From: Runella limosa DSM 17973
GTDB taxonomy: Bacteria > Bacteroidota > Bacteroidia > Cytophagales > Spirosomataceae
Direction of reading: 5' to 3'
Length of the DNA stretch: 64,000 bases
Assembly (NCBI RefSeq): GCF_000482465.1
Contig: NZ_AXVJ01000025.1
Span: 290,472-354,471, forward strand
The translations under genes and the position numbers were made by a program. Under the pieces are notes generated by a model, which made no database searches, was not told where the DNA came from, and worked only from the letters and a program-made list of their open reading frames with translations. Position 1 is the stretch's first letter. Every line of letters begins with the position of its first letter. Of this stretch, positions 40,582-49,372 are shown piece after piece.

Positions 40582-43500
40582 ACATTTCAGAACTATCCAT
40601 AAACCGCCCCGTGCTTGCCACAGTGATGAACTTGGCAATCATTATTTTCGGAGTAGTGGGGCTTTCGTTTTTGGCGGTGAGGGACTATCCCGCCATCGAC
40701 CCGCCATTGATTTCGGTGAGCACCTCTTATACGGGTGCTAACCCCGACATCATTGAGAGCCAAATCACCGAACCCCTTGAAAAACAAGTCAATGGGATTC
40801 AGGGTATCCGCACCATTACTTCTTCTAGCTCGCAAGGAAACAGCCAAATCAGCGTAGAGTTCAACCTCGGCGTTGACCTCGAAGCGGCAGCCAGCGACGT
40901 GCGCGACAAGGTGAGTCAAGCCTTGCGTAGTCTTCCGCAAGACATCAACGCGCCACCAGTGGTATCGAAAGCCGATGCCAACGGCGACTTTATTATGATT
41001 TTGGCCATTCAGAGTGAAAGTAAAAGTTTGCTCGAATTGAGCGACTACGCCGAAAACGTCCTCCAACAACAGCTTCAAACCGTTGACGAGGTAAGTGCCA
41101 TCAACATTTTTGGGCAGAAAAGCTACGCCATGCGTATTTGGCTTAACCCCGACAAAATGAGTGCTTACAACGTTGCCTTCTCCGATATTCGTTCGGCACT
41201 GAACAACGAAAACATTGAGCTACCTCCTGGAAAAATCTACGGTAACAATACCGACTTGACCATCCGAGTTTTGGGTCGTATGACCACCGAGAAGCAGTTT
41301 CAAGATCTTATTATTCGTGAAGATGCGACGGGAATCGTGCGATTGAGCGATGTCGCCAAAGTAGAACTAGGCCCAGAACAGCTCGAACAAAGCTGGAAAT
41401 ACAACGGCTTACACGCGGTGGGCTTGGCCATCATTCCCCAACCTGGTGCCAACAACATCAAAATTGCGGACGAAATCTACAAACGCGTTGCGCAAATTCA
41501 GAAGAGTAGCAAAAGCGACGTCCAAATCAAAGTATTAAGTGACAACACCAAAAACATTCGTAACTCGCTCGCCGAAGTAGAAGAAACGCTCATCATTTCG
41601 TTTATCTTGGTGGTTATCGTTATCTTCCTTTTCTTCCGCGATTGGCTTATTGCGATTCGTCCATTGATTGATATTCCGATTTCGCTCGTGGCTACGTTTT
41701 TCATTATGTACCTGGCGGGTTTTTCGGTCAATATCCTTACCATGTTGGCGATTGTATTGGCCACAGGTCTGGTAGTCGATGACGGTATTGTGGTCACCGA
41801 AAACATATTTAAGAAACTCGAACAAGGTTTGCCGATTCGGAAAGCGGCCATTGAAGGAAGTAAAGAAATCTTCTTTGCCGTTATTTCAACTTCCATCACA
41901 CTGGCGATTGTGTTCTTGCCCGTTATTTTCTTGGAAGGATTTATTGGTAGTCTTTTCCGAGAGTTTGGGGTAACATTGGCCGCCGCCGTACTCGTCTCCG
42001 CCTTTGTATCGCTTACCATTACGCCCGTCTTGAACGTCTATCTTTCGCGCAAAAACGCGGGTCATGGTTGGTTTTATCGAAAAACCGAACCTTTCTTCCG
42101 TGGTATGGAAGATGGATACCAAGCTATGCTTACAGGCTTCTTGAAAGTCCGCTGGATAGCGTGGGTCATCGTGTTGGCCTGTGGGGGGATTATTTGGTAC
42201 TGCATGGGGGCATTAAAGAGCGAATTAGCGCCATTGGAAGACCGTAGTAGCATTCGCTTTAACGTGACTGCTCCCGAAGGAACAAGTTACAGTGCCATGT
42301 CCGCAATCGCCGATGATTTAGGCAAATTCTTATATGATTCGATTCCTGAACGCGACTTTATCTTTGTGCGTACGCCAGGCGGAGGCCCTGGCGGAGGTGG
42401 CTCTACCAACAGCGCAGCACCTCGTTTGGCCTTGGTAGAACCCACCGAGCGAACCCGTAGCCAAAGCGATATTGTGAACGATTTGCAGAAAAAGCTCAGT
42501 CGCTTTAACCAAGCACGGGTGTTTGCCGTTCAAGAACAAACCATTTCGGTAGGTTTTGGCTCACGCGGTAGTTTGCCAGTACAGTTTATTCTCCAAAATC
42601 AAAACCTAGACAGTCTTCGTGCTATTATCCCGAAATTTTTGGAAGCCGCTCGTTCGGACAAAACTTTTGCCAACGTCGATGTCAACTTGAAGTTTAACCG
42701 TCCTGAGTTGAAACTTTCCGTTGACCGAATGAAAATCAGAGACTTAGGACTCACAACTCAAGACGTAGTAGCGACCATTCAGGCGGCGTTTAGTGGTGGC
42801 CGATTGGCTTATTTTATCCAAAATGGTTATCAGTATTCCGTCATTGCCCAAGTAGAGCGCACCGACCGTAACAAGCCCGAAGACATCGGTCGCTTGTACG
42901 TACGCAACTCGCGCGGCGAAAATATTCCATTAAGCTCCGTAATTCGTTGGGAAGAAAGTACAACTCCTACCACAATTTATCACTATAATCGTTACAAGGC
43001 GGCCACCATTTCGGCTTCGTTGGCGGAAGGTTACACCATCGGCGACGGTATCAAAGCCATGGAAAGTATTTCCAACAAACTCCTCGACGAAAGCTACCAA
43101 ACGGCATTATCAGGCCCCTCGCGTGACTTCTCAGAAAGTTCGTCGAACATCCTTTTTGCCTTTATGTTGGCCTTGGTGCTTATCTATTTGGTATTGGCGG
43201 CTCAGTTTGAGAGCTTTATTGATCCATTCACCATCATGATTACGGTACCGTTGGCGTTGGCGGGAGCGTTGTTGAGCTTGTGGGCCTTTGACCAAACCCT
43301 CAACATTTTCTCCCAAATCGGAATGATCATGTTGATTGGTCTAGTGACTAAAAACGGAATCTTGATTGTGGAATTTGCCAACCAACGGCGCGAACATGGC
43401 CTCAAGAAAGTAGAAGCCGTGATCGACGCTTCAACGCAACGTTTGCGTCCAATCTTGATGACCAGCCTTGCAACTTCTTTGGGGGCTTTGCCAATTGCGT

Positions 43501-43679
43501 TGAGCTTAGGAGCTGCCAGTACCAGCCGTATTCCGCTCGGAATTGTGGTTGTATGCGGCATCATGTTCTCCCTTGTTCTTACATTGTTTGTCGTTCCAGC
43601 GGTATATACGTTTGTTTCGGGAAAACACAAAAACGCCGATAACGTAGAAGAAAAGACAGTGGAAGTTAGCAATGCCTAA
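40578..43679 (+). CDS. RND multidrug efflux transporter (HAE1 family)
   Basis: This full-length pump has 1033 aa. The N-terminus (MNISELSINRPVLATVMNLAIIIFGVVGL) is helix 1. Proton-relay acidic residues lie in helix 4 (VLATGLVVDDGIVVTENIFKKLEQG), and helix 10 shows LIGLVTKNGILIVEFANQ. Two large periplasmic porter loops are present, with a Gly-rich insertion (TPGGGPGGGGSTNS) in the second. HAE1 pumps export hydrophobic drugs, dyes, bile salts or secondary metabolites using the proton gradient. It forms a complete tripartite operon with the adaptor (4-bp overlap) and the TolC-like gene downstream. Confidence 0.96.
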   Translation: MNISELSINRPVLATVMNLAIIIFGVVGLSFLAVRDYPAIDPPLISVSTSYTGANPDIIESQITEPLEKQVNGIQGIRTITSSSSQGNSQISVEFNLGVDLEAAASDVRDKVSQALRSLPQDINAPPVVSKADANGDFIMILAIQSESKSLLELSDYAENVLQQQLQTVDEVSAINIFGQKSYAMRIWLNPDKMSAYNVAFSDIRSALNNENIELPPGKIYGNNTDLTIRVLGRMTTEKQFQDLIIREDATGIVRLSDVAKVELGPEQLEQSWKYNGLHAVGLAIIPQPGANNIKIADEIYKRVAQIQKSSKSDVQIKVLSDNTKNIRNSLAEVEETLIISFILVVIVIFLFFRDWLIAIRPLIDIPISLVATFFIMYLAGFSVNILTMLAIVLATGLVVDDGIVVTENIFKKLEQGLPIRKAAIEGSKEIFFAVISTSITLAIVFLPVIFLEGFIGSLFREFGVTLAAAVLVSAFVSLTITPVLNVYLSRKNAGHGWFYRKTEPFFRGMEDGYQAMLTGFLKVRWIAWVIVLACGGIIWYCMGALKSELAPLEDRSSIRFNVTAPEGTSYSAMSAIADDLGKFLYDSIPERDFIFVRTPGGGPGGGGSTNSAAPRLALVEPTERTRSQSDIVNDLQKKLSRFNQARVFAVQEQTISVGFGSRGSLPVQFILQNQNLDSLRAIIPKFLEAARSDKTFANVDVNLKFNRPELKLSVDRMKIRDLGLTTQDVVATIQAAFSGGRLAYFIQNGYQYSVIAQVERTDRNKPEDIGRLYVRNSRGENIPLSSVIRWEESTTPTTIYHYNRYKAATISASLAEGYTIGDGIKAMESISNKLLDESYQTALSGPSRDFSESSSNILFAFMLALVLIYLVLAAQFESFIDPFTIMITVPLALAGALLSLWAFDQTLNIFSQIGMIMLIGLVTKNGILIVEFANQRREHGLKKVEAVIDASTQRLRPILMTSLATSLGALPIALSLGAASTSRIPLGIVVVCGIMFSLVLTLFVVPAVYTFVSGKHKNADNVEEKTVEVSNA

Positions 43680-43746
43680 CTTCCACCATTTTATCTACAA
43701 TTAACAAATAATGATTAACTGTGCTTTGGCACGTAATCTCATCACA

Positions 43747-45039
43747 ATGAGGAAATTTTTGATAGTATTGGGTTTGACCATTTCTGGTCAAATCGCCTTT
43801 TCTCAAAACTTGACCCTGAACGATGCCATCGGCATTGCGCTCAAAAACAACCTCGATATTGAGGTGTTGAAAAACAACGTTCAGGTAGCCCATATCAACA
43901 ACGACAAAAGTATCGCTGGGGCCTTGCCTACGGTAACGGCCACCATCAACGACAACGAGCAATACACCAACGTCAATCAGAAGCTCAACACGGGGGTGGA
44001 AATTAAGCGAAACGGCGCGGCGGCCAATCAGCTGAACTCCAACATTACTGGAAGTGTTTTGCTCTACAACGGCAACCGCGTTAAATCGACAAAAAAACGC
44101 CTTGAACAGCTCGAACTCCAAAGCAAGCAGTTGCTCAACGCCCAAGTTCAAAACACGATTGCGGGCGTAATGGCGGGTTATTATGACGTCATTCGTCAGC
44201 AAGCGTACATCCGCACCATCGACCAGTCGATTGACGTGGCAGAGCGCCGCCTGGAGTTGGTAAAAGTGCAACAAAACGTAGGATTGGCCAACAACGCGGA
44301 CTTGTTTCAATCTCAGCTTGATTTGAACGCTTTGCTTCAAACCAAGCAGTCGCAACAACTGACTGTGACCCAAGCCAAAACCGATTTATTGCTTTTGTTA
44401 AACCTTCGTCCTGACACGCTTATCGCCATTCAAGACACGATTTTGGTCGATAAGAGCCTTCAAATGGACGATATTTTGCGCAACGCCAACCGCAACGCCG
44501 ACGTGATGGCGGCTGATAATCAAATCAAAATTGCGGAATGGGCAGCCAAAGAAGTTCAAGCACAACGCTACCCCACCCTGCGGGCAAACATGGGTTTCAA
44601 CTACAACCGCAACCAACAAACTGCTGGGCAGCTACTCCTCAACCAAAGTAGTGGGCCGTTTTTGGGCGTAGGATTAACCATTCCTATTTACAACGGAGGT
44701 ATCTTCAAACGCCAAGAACAAATCGCAGCCATCAATACCAAAAATGCGGGTTTGCGCAAAGAGATTCTTCAACGGACATTGAGCAACAACGTCGTGAAAG
44801 CATACCAAACCTATACGATGAATTTGCAACAATTGGAAGAACAAAAGAAAAATGTAGAGCTCTCAAAACAACTGCTTGATTTGACGCTACAACGTTATCA
44901 GCTTCGCCAAGCAACCATCGTAGAAGTACGTCAAGCGCAGCAGAGTTTTGAAAACATTGGGTATGCGTTTGTCAATTACAGTTTTGCCGCCAAAGCTGCC
45001 GAAATCGAATTGCTTCGTTTAGCCAATAACTTAAAATAA
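43747..45039 (+). CDS. TolC-family outer-membrane efflux channel
   Basis: The ATG at 43747 gives a signal peptide (FLIVLGLTISGQIAFSQ) and a 430-aa product. It has the internally duplicated OEP structure: LTLNDAIGIALKNNLDIEVLKNN and a second repeat with ADVMAADNQIKIAEWAAKEVQAQRYPTL. Long coiled coils and a final helix (RQATIVEVRQAQQSFENIGYAF) follow. It supplies the outer-membrane duct for the RND pump encoded 67 bp upstream. Confidence 0.95.
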   Translation: MRKFLIVLGLTISGQIAFSQNLTLNDAIGIALKNNLDIEVLKNNVQVAHINNDKSIAGALPTVTATINDNEQYTNVNQKLNTGVEIKRNGAAANQLNSNITGSVLLYNGNRVKSTKKRLEQLELQSKQLLNAQVQNTIAGVMAGYYDVIRQQAYIRTIDQSIDVAERRLELVKVQQNVGLANNADLFQSQLDLNALLQTKQSQQLTVTQAKTDLLLLLNLRPDTLIAIQDTILVDKSLQMDDILRNANRNADVMAADNQIKIAEWAAKEVQAQRYPTLRANMGFNYNRNQQTAGQLLLNQSSGPFLGVGLTIPIYNGGIFKRQEQIAAINTKNAGLRKEILQRTLSNNVVKAYQTYTMNLQQLEEQKKNVELSKQLLDLTLQRYQLRQATIVEVRQAQQSFENIGYAFVNYSFAAKAAEIELLRLANNLK

Positions 45040-45047
45040 AATGCGTG

Positions 45048-45071
45048 GTTGGGGTTTCTCAAAACCCCAAC
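45048..45071. terminator. Hairpin between convergent tolC-like and Hsp70-like genes
   Basis: GTTGGGGTTT (45048-45057) pairs perfectly with AAACCCCAAC (45062-45071) around a 4-nt loop. The core GGGGTTTCTCAAAACCCC is the same element as in the 22007-22118 repeats. It lies 8 bp after the tolC-like stop. No T run follows, so it is a terminator-like or mRNA-end hairpin. Confidence 0.65.
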
Positions 45072-45080
45072 ACACTACCA

Positions 45081-46343
45081 TTACCCCATTTGAAACTTAC
45101 GTTGGCTGTCATAAGCCAACCCTACCCCAACACTGTCGAGTTTGTTTCCATCTGCTACTTCGGCATGGGAAAACAGGTTTTTAAAAGCAAGTTGAACTGC
45201 GGGAATCTCGGTAGAACCTCCCGTCAAAATAATCAACTCAATATCCTGAAGCTTCACTCCTGCTTCTTGTACACAGGCCGTTGCGGCCACGGTCACTTGC
45301 TCAATTTCTTCCGCAATGGCTTCTTCAAAAGTTTTTTTGGAAGTTTCTACAGTACATCCTTCCGCCAAAAAATCAAGCGTTGAACAATTGACATCGTGGT
45401 AAGTCAAAGCAATCTTGGCTTCTTCTACCGCGCCTAACAACACGTGCCCACTTTCTTGGTCGATGACATTCAACAGCCGTGAAAGTCGGTCAGGGTCGTG
45501 CGATTGACCCAAATACTGGTAAATCTGCATCCGATTTTTGGGCGTATAGAGCGAGTTTACTTTGCTCCACTCGGCCAAGTCGTAGTAATACTTGAGCGGT
45601 ACGGGCAAATGCTTATCGCCGTACGTACTACGAAAACCCAATTCGGGCATAAACGAAGTCAAACTCAAGTCTTTGTCAAAATCATTTCCACCAATCCGCA
45701 CTCCTGTGTTGGCTAAAATATCGTTAGCGCGGTTGGTTCTATTCAAAAAATGCTGGGAAAGACGAATCACCGTAAAATCAGACGTACCCCCGCCAATGTC
45801 CACCACCAACGCCAGTTTTTCGCCCAATACGTTTATTTCGTGGGCAAAAGCCGCCGCAATGGGTTCAAACTGAAACTCAATGTGTTTGAATCCTACTTGT
45901 TGCGCAATTTTCCGTAACTCTTCTTGGGCATTTTTGTCGCCGACAGGGTCGTTATCAATAAAATGAACAGGCCGCCCCATCACCACACTCTCGATTTCTT
46001 GCCCCGCTTCCAGTTCGGCTTTGTCTTTGAGGTTTTTGACAAACTGACCAATGATTCGACTAAAATACATCGGACTGCCGTTGACGAGCGTTCCTTGTTT
46101 CATAATCGTCGTTCCCAATATCCGCTTCAAACTGCGCATAAAACGGCCTTTGTTCCGTCCCAAAAATAGCTGCACCGCGTCGCGTCCGTAATGGGGCGTG
46201 TTGTCGATGCGTTCAAAGAATATTGCGCTAGGAATGGTGGTGTTTGTCCCTTCGACGGGCACCAACGTAAGTTGGTTATCTCGGTAAAATGCAATGGTAG
46301 AGTTTGACGTTCCGAAATCAACGCCGCATGAAATTTCCGACAT
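45081..46343 (-). CDS. Hsp70-family (YegD-like) ATPase, no substrate-binding domain
   Basis: The 420-aa product is little more than an actin/Hsp70 nucleotide-binding domain. The phosphate-1 loop is CGVDFGTSNSTIAFY (6-20), the phosphate-2 loop VVDIGGGTSDFTVIRL and the adenosine loop IILTGGSTEIPAV. A large insertion lies between (NRANDILANTGVRIGGNDFDKDLS, shared with YegD). There is no DnaK-type peptide-binding or lid domain. The YegD role is not well defined. It starts 9 bp after the stop of the L,D-transpeptidase gene, suggesting a shared transcript and possibly a cell-envelope link. Confidence 0.9.
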   Translation of the reverse strand: MSEISCGVDFGTSNSTIAFYRDNQLTLVPVEGTNTTIPSAIFFERIDNTPHYGRDAVQLFLGRNKGRFMRSLKRILGTTIMKQGTLVNGSPMYFSRIIGQFVKNLKDKAELEAGQEIESVVMGRPVHFIDNDPVGDKNAQEELRKIAQQVGFKHIEFQFEPIAAAFAHEINVLGEKLALVVDIGGGTSDFTVIRLSQHFLNRTNRANDILANTGVRIGGNDFDKDLSLTSFMPELGFRSTYGDKHLPVPLKYYYDLAEWSKVNSLYTPKNRMQIYQYLGQSHDPDRLSRLLNVIDQESGHVLLGAVEEAKIALTYHDVNCSTLDFLAEGCTVETSKKTFEEAIAEEIEQVTVAATACVQEAGVKLQDIELIILTGGSTEIPAVQLAFKNLFSHAEVADGNKLDSVGVGLAYDSQRKFQMG

Positions 46344-46352
46344 TTGTGCTTG

Positions 46353-48020
46353 TTATTGTTCTCCAAAAACTTCTTTTGCCAACGCACTATCCAACCCGTA
46401 TAAATCACGGCGGAAGTTGAGTTGACCCGTATTATCCACCCAAGTTGTAAAATAGACAATATACACTGGAAGCGAAGGACGAACGGTTATCCATTTCTCG
46501 TTTTGTGTTTTCCAAACGGCATTTAGCTTATCTTCGTTCCATTCTGGGACATTTTTTAACACATGCAATGCCAATTTTTCAGGTTCTGACACCCGAATAC
46601 ACCCGTGGCTAAACGCCCGTGAAGTCTCTCCAAAGAGGCTTTTGGAGGGTGTATCGTGCAAATAAATGCTGTAACTATTGGGGAATAAAAACTTAACTTT
46701 CCCCAAAGAATTTCCCTTACCAGGTTTTTGTCGAATAGTATATGGAATGTTTTTAGTATAAGAGCTCCACTTGACCGAGTACGGATTCACCACTTTGTTG
46801 CCCGACACCACTTCCATGTTGTTTCGTTCCAAATACCCTGGATTACGTTTCAGTTTAGGCAAAATCTCGTTGTTGATGATATTGTTGGTCACCACCCAAT
46901 ACGGATTCAGCACCACGTACGAGAGATTTCCTTTAAAAATGCTTGTCTTAGTCGCTTCTTTTCCCACCACAACTTTGCACATCCACGATTGAGCGCCATT
47001 TTCAAACACGTGTAAGCGATACTCAGGAATGTTCACCAGCAACATATTCGGTTCGAGTTCATCGGGCACCCAACGGAGGCGTTCCATGTTGAGCATCATT
47101 TGGCGGATGCGTTCTTCCACGGGTCGGTTCATTTCCAGCAACGTCTTTTCGTCCAATTTACCAGTTTCCGAAAGGCCCATTCGGTGCTGGAAGCGTTTTA
47201 AAGCTACGGCTACCGAGTCATCAAATACCTTGGTCGAATCCAGCGTTTTGAGGTCACCCCACAAGTGAAGGTTTTGTTTCAATACCAAAACCGTCGAATC
47301 TTCATCGCCTTTTTTGGGCGCTTTTCCTGCGAACGTCAGCGTAGGCCACCCGCCCTGCTGCTGGAAAAGTCGGTACTGGCTTAGTTTTTCTTTCAACAAC
47401 GTATAATAACGATTGACAGGCTCGCGTATGGGCTGTCCTTTGGCCATCACGAGCGTGTCTAACAACGCTTGGAAATTTTTCTTTTTACGGGGAATAAACC
47501 ACTCCAAATCCAACAAATCTTTGACAGTACCCGCGTATGCTTTATCGGCGTACTGAAAAAACGCCGTCGTCAGAAGCAATTCGAGGGTTTGTACTTCTAC
47601 CTTATTGGCCAAAAACTTCGTCCCTTGGGTTTCGGCCTCGTTCACCAATCGGTCGATTTCGGCATTGTACAGACTGCTATCCGCAAAATCGCTGATGTAG
47701 CTTTGCCGTAAGTTATTGAAGTTGTTGGCGGCGTTGGCAAGGCGGTTTTCGCTAAACCACGCATACTGATACCTCCGCCGCTGATAAAACGAACGCACAT
47801 CCGATTGTAGGCTATCGGCCAACGAACGCGACGCAAAAAACGACGCCAACACGGTGCTATCAAGCACCAAAGTGGTATAATCTTGTTTAGAATAGACCGT
47901 TGAGTCGGGTGCAAATGCTTGTTTAACGGGTTCTTTTTTGCGAAATTGGTAATAGACAGCGCCCCCAATCAGGAGCAATACGCCAACGGCAATGGCGATA
48001 TAACGTTCGTTTTTGTTCAT
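46353..48020 (-). CDS. L,D-transpeptidase (YcbB/LdtD-like) with peptidoglycan-binding domain
   Basis: The ATG at 48020 starts MNKNERYIAIAVGVLLLIGGAVYYQF, an N-terminal membrane anchor, giving 555 aa. An alpha-helical scaffold is followed by a PG_binding_1 domain (DSVAVALKRFQHRMGLSETGKLDEKTLLEMN) and a YkuD catalytic domain (MLLVNIPEYRLHVFENG). The active site is SHGCIRV with nucleophile Cys474 and the upstream His of IYLHDTPSKSLFG. It would form 3-3 crosslinks or attach proteins to peptidoglycan, acting in the periplasm and sensitive to carbapenem-type inhibitors. It is co-directional with the Hsp70-like gene. Confidence 0.93.
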   Translation of the reverse strand: MNKNERYIAIAVGVLLLIGGAVYYQFRKKEPVKQAFAPDSTVYSKQDYTTLVLDSTVLASFFASRSLADSLQSDVRSFYQRRRYQYAWFSENRLANAANNFNNLRQSYISDFADSSLYNAEIDRLVNEAETQGTKFLANKVEVQTLELLLTTAFFQYADKAYAGTVKDLLDLEWFIPRKKKNFQALLDTLVMAKGQPIREPVNRYYTLLKEKLSQYRLFQQQGGWPTLTFAGKAPKKGDEDSTVLVLKQNLHLWGDLKTLDSTKVFDDSVAVALKRFQHRMGLSETGKLDEKTLLEMNRPVEERIRQMMLNMERLRWVPDELEPNMLLVNIPEYRLHVFENGAQSWMCKVVVGKEATKTSIFKGNLSYVVLNPYWVVTNNIINNEILPKLKRNPGYLERNNMEVVSGNKVVNPYSVKWSSYTKNIPYTIRQKPGKGNSLGKVKFLFPNSYSIYLHDTPSKSLFGETSRAFSHGCIRVSEPEKLALHVLKNVPEWNEDKLNAVWKTQNEKWITVRPSLPVYIVYFTTWVDNTGQLNFRRDLYGLDSALAKEVFGEQ

Positions 48021-48061
48021 AGGAGGCATAGGATTCCAGAAATAGTGTCGGAAGAAAACAC

Positions 48062-48099
48062 AAAAAAGTCGTTCCACCTAGTAGCAGAACGACTTTTTT
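48062..48099 (-). terminator. Strong terminator after second DUF4143 ATPase gene
   Basis: AAAAAAGTCGTTC (48062-48074) pairs perfectly with GAACGACTTTTTT (48087-48099), a 13-bp stem with a 12-nt loop and T runs at both ends. It lies between the ATPase stop (48133) and the start of the L,D-transpeptidase gene. Confidence 0.9.
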
Positions 48100-48132
48100 G
48101 ATGTCTCGTTTGGTATTTGTCAAGTTTTGATG

Positions 48133-49314
48133 TCAAAATAAAAAACCTCCCCAAAGCATCCCATCAAATATCCGATTAGGATAACGCCCCACAACGTAGT
48201 TTTGGTTAATTCCAAGCGTACTGGATAAGTCTGTTAAATTTTTAAAATCAGATTCCGTAGCTGTTTCCTTTACTTCAATGGCTTGAGACTGGTTCAAAAC
48301 AAAATCAATCTCACGTCCAGTTTTAAGTTGGAAGTAGCTCATTTCATGCGTGCCCTGTAACTGATTAAAAACGGCATTTTCAAACTTAGAACCACTGCCC
48401 AACTCGGCAACTGATGCGGCGATGCCGTTGTCCAAAAAATAAAGTTTACGGGCTTTAACAATGGCGCGATCAGGACTGTAAGTGGCGACAGGTATGGTTT
48501 TAATAAGATAAGATTGCTCCAATAAGGCCAGATAGTTCTCAACCGTTGGCCGAGAAATTTGTATCAAACTGGTAAGCTTACTGATGTCCAGGCGCGTCCC
48601 GATTCTCACGGCTAATAGTTTGATGAGTTTGTAGATTTCAGTACTCTTACGGATGTCAGCCAGCGCCGCAATATCGTAATTAATATATGAACTCAGGATG
48701 TCCTTGATTAACTCTCGTTTGTCGGCTTCGCTTGAGGCAAGTACCACTTCGGGAAAGCCACCAAATTGGATGTAAGATTCATAAAATGCTTTAAGGCGTT
48801 CGTATTCAGCGTTGACAAAACGTATGTCGGCGAAATCAATCGTGGGCGTAAAAGGAATTTCGTTGAACGTTAGCCATTCGCCAAATGTCAGTGGATACAC
48901 TTCAAAAATCTTTTTTCGGCCTGCGAGTGACTCGGTAAAGGCGTTTTTGAGGTAGTAGGAGCTTGAGCCCGTTAACAGAAATTTGAAGCCGTAGGTATCG
49001 TATAAATATTTTACAACGCTGGGTAAGTTAGGAACCATCTGAATCTCATCAATGGCGATGAGTAAGGGTTCATTGACATCAAACCCTCTTTGGGTAAGTG
49101 TGTAGGCGATTGTTTCGTAGTTTTTTTCAGAAAATAGTTCTCGGTTGTCAATCCGCTCAAGGTCAAAATAAATCTGTTGGCGAATGGTCGAGTGGGTCAT
49201 CAACTGCTTCACAAGTGTTGTTTTTCCCGTTCTTCTCATTCCCGTAAGAACAGTAACTTGCTTTTTGGACAAATGCTCCAAAAGGTCTTTTAGAATAGCT
49301 CTTTGGTAAAACAT
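48133..49314 (-). CDS. AAA ATPase with DUF4143 domain (second copy)
   Basis: The 393-aa ATPase has Walker A LTGMRRTGKTTLVKQL and Walker B PLLIAIDEIQM. FKFLLTGSSSYYLKNAFTESLAGRK is the sensor-1/arginine-finger region, a winged-helix segment contains ISKLTSLIQISRPTVENYLALLEQSYLI, and the C-terminal nuclease-like DUF4143 region is REIDFVLNQSQAIEVKET. The same architecture as the gene at 28420 is seen, and the two have equal length. The start codon lies within a 19-bp perfect inverted repeat and 24 bp from a -7-like box, a layout suggesting tight self-control. It is monocistronic. Confidence 0.88.
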   Translation of the reverse strand: MFYQRAILKDLLEHLSKKQVTVLTGMRRTGKTTLVKQLMTHSTIRQQIYFDLERIDNRELFSEKNYETIAYTLTQRGFDVNEPLLIAIDEIQMVPNLPSVVKYLYDTYGFKFLLTGSSSYYLKNAFTESLAGRKKIFEVYPLTFGEWLTFNEIPFTPTIDFADIRFVNAEYERLKAFYESYIQFGGFPEVVLASSEADKRELIKDILSSYINYDIAALADIRKSTEIYKLIKLLAVRIGTRLDISKLTSLIQISRPTVENYLALLEQSYLIKTIPVATYSPDRAIVKARKLYFLDNGIAASVAELGSGSKFENAVFNQLQGTHEMSYFQLKTGREIDFVLNQSQAIEVKETATESDFKNLTDLSSTLGINQNYVVGRYPNRIFDGMLWGGFLF

Positions 49315-49357
49315 AATACTATTTTTAAAGTATAAATCAAAAATAGTATTATGTTTT
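49308..49357. promoter_or_regulatory. 19-bp perfect inverted repeat over start of DUF4143 ATPase gene
   Basis: AAAACATAATACTATTTTT (49308-49326) is the exact reverse complement of 49339-49357, with a 12-bp spacer. The right-hand half on the minus strand contains the ATG (49312-49314). The structure could be an operator or an mRNA hairpin that hides the start codon. Confidence 0.85.
49338..49345 (-). promoter_or_regulatory. Candidate -7 box (TATTTTTG) for second DUF4143 ATPase gene
   Basis: On the minus strand TATTTTTG matches TAnnTTTG and lies inside the inverted repeat, 24 bp from the ATG. The transcript leader would be very short, and any protein on the repeat would block the promoter. Confidence 0.5.
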
Positions 49358-49372
49358 TAAAATTAAAAGCTT

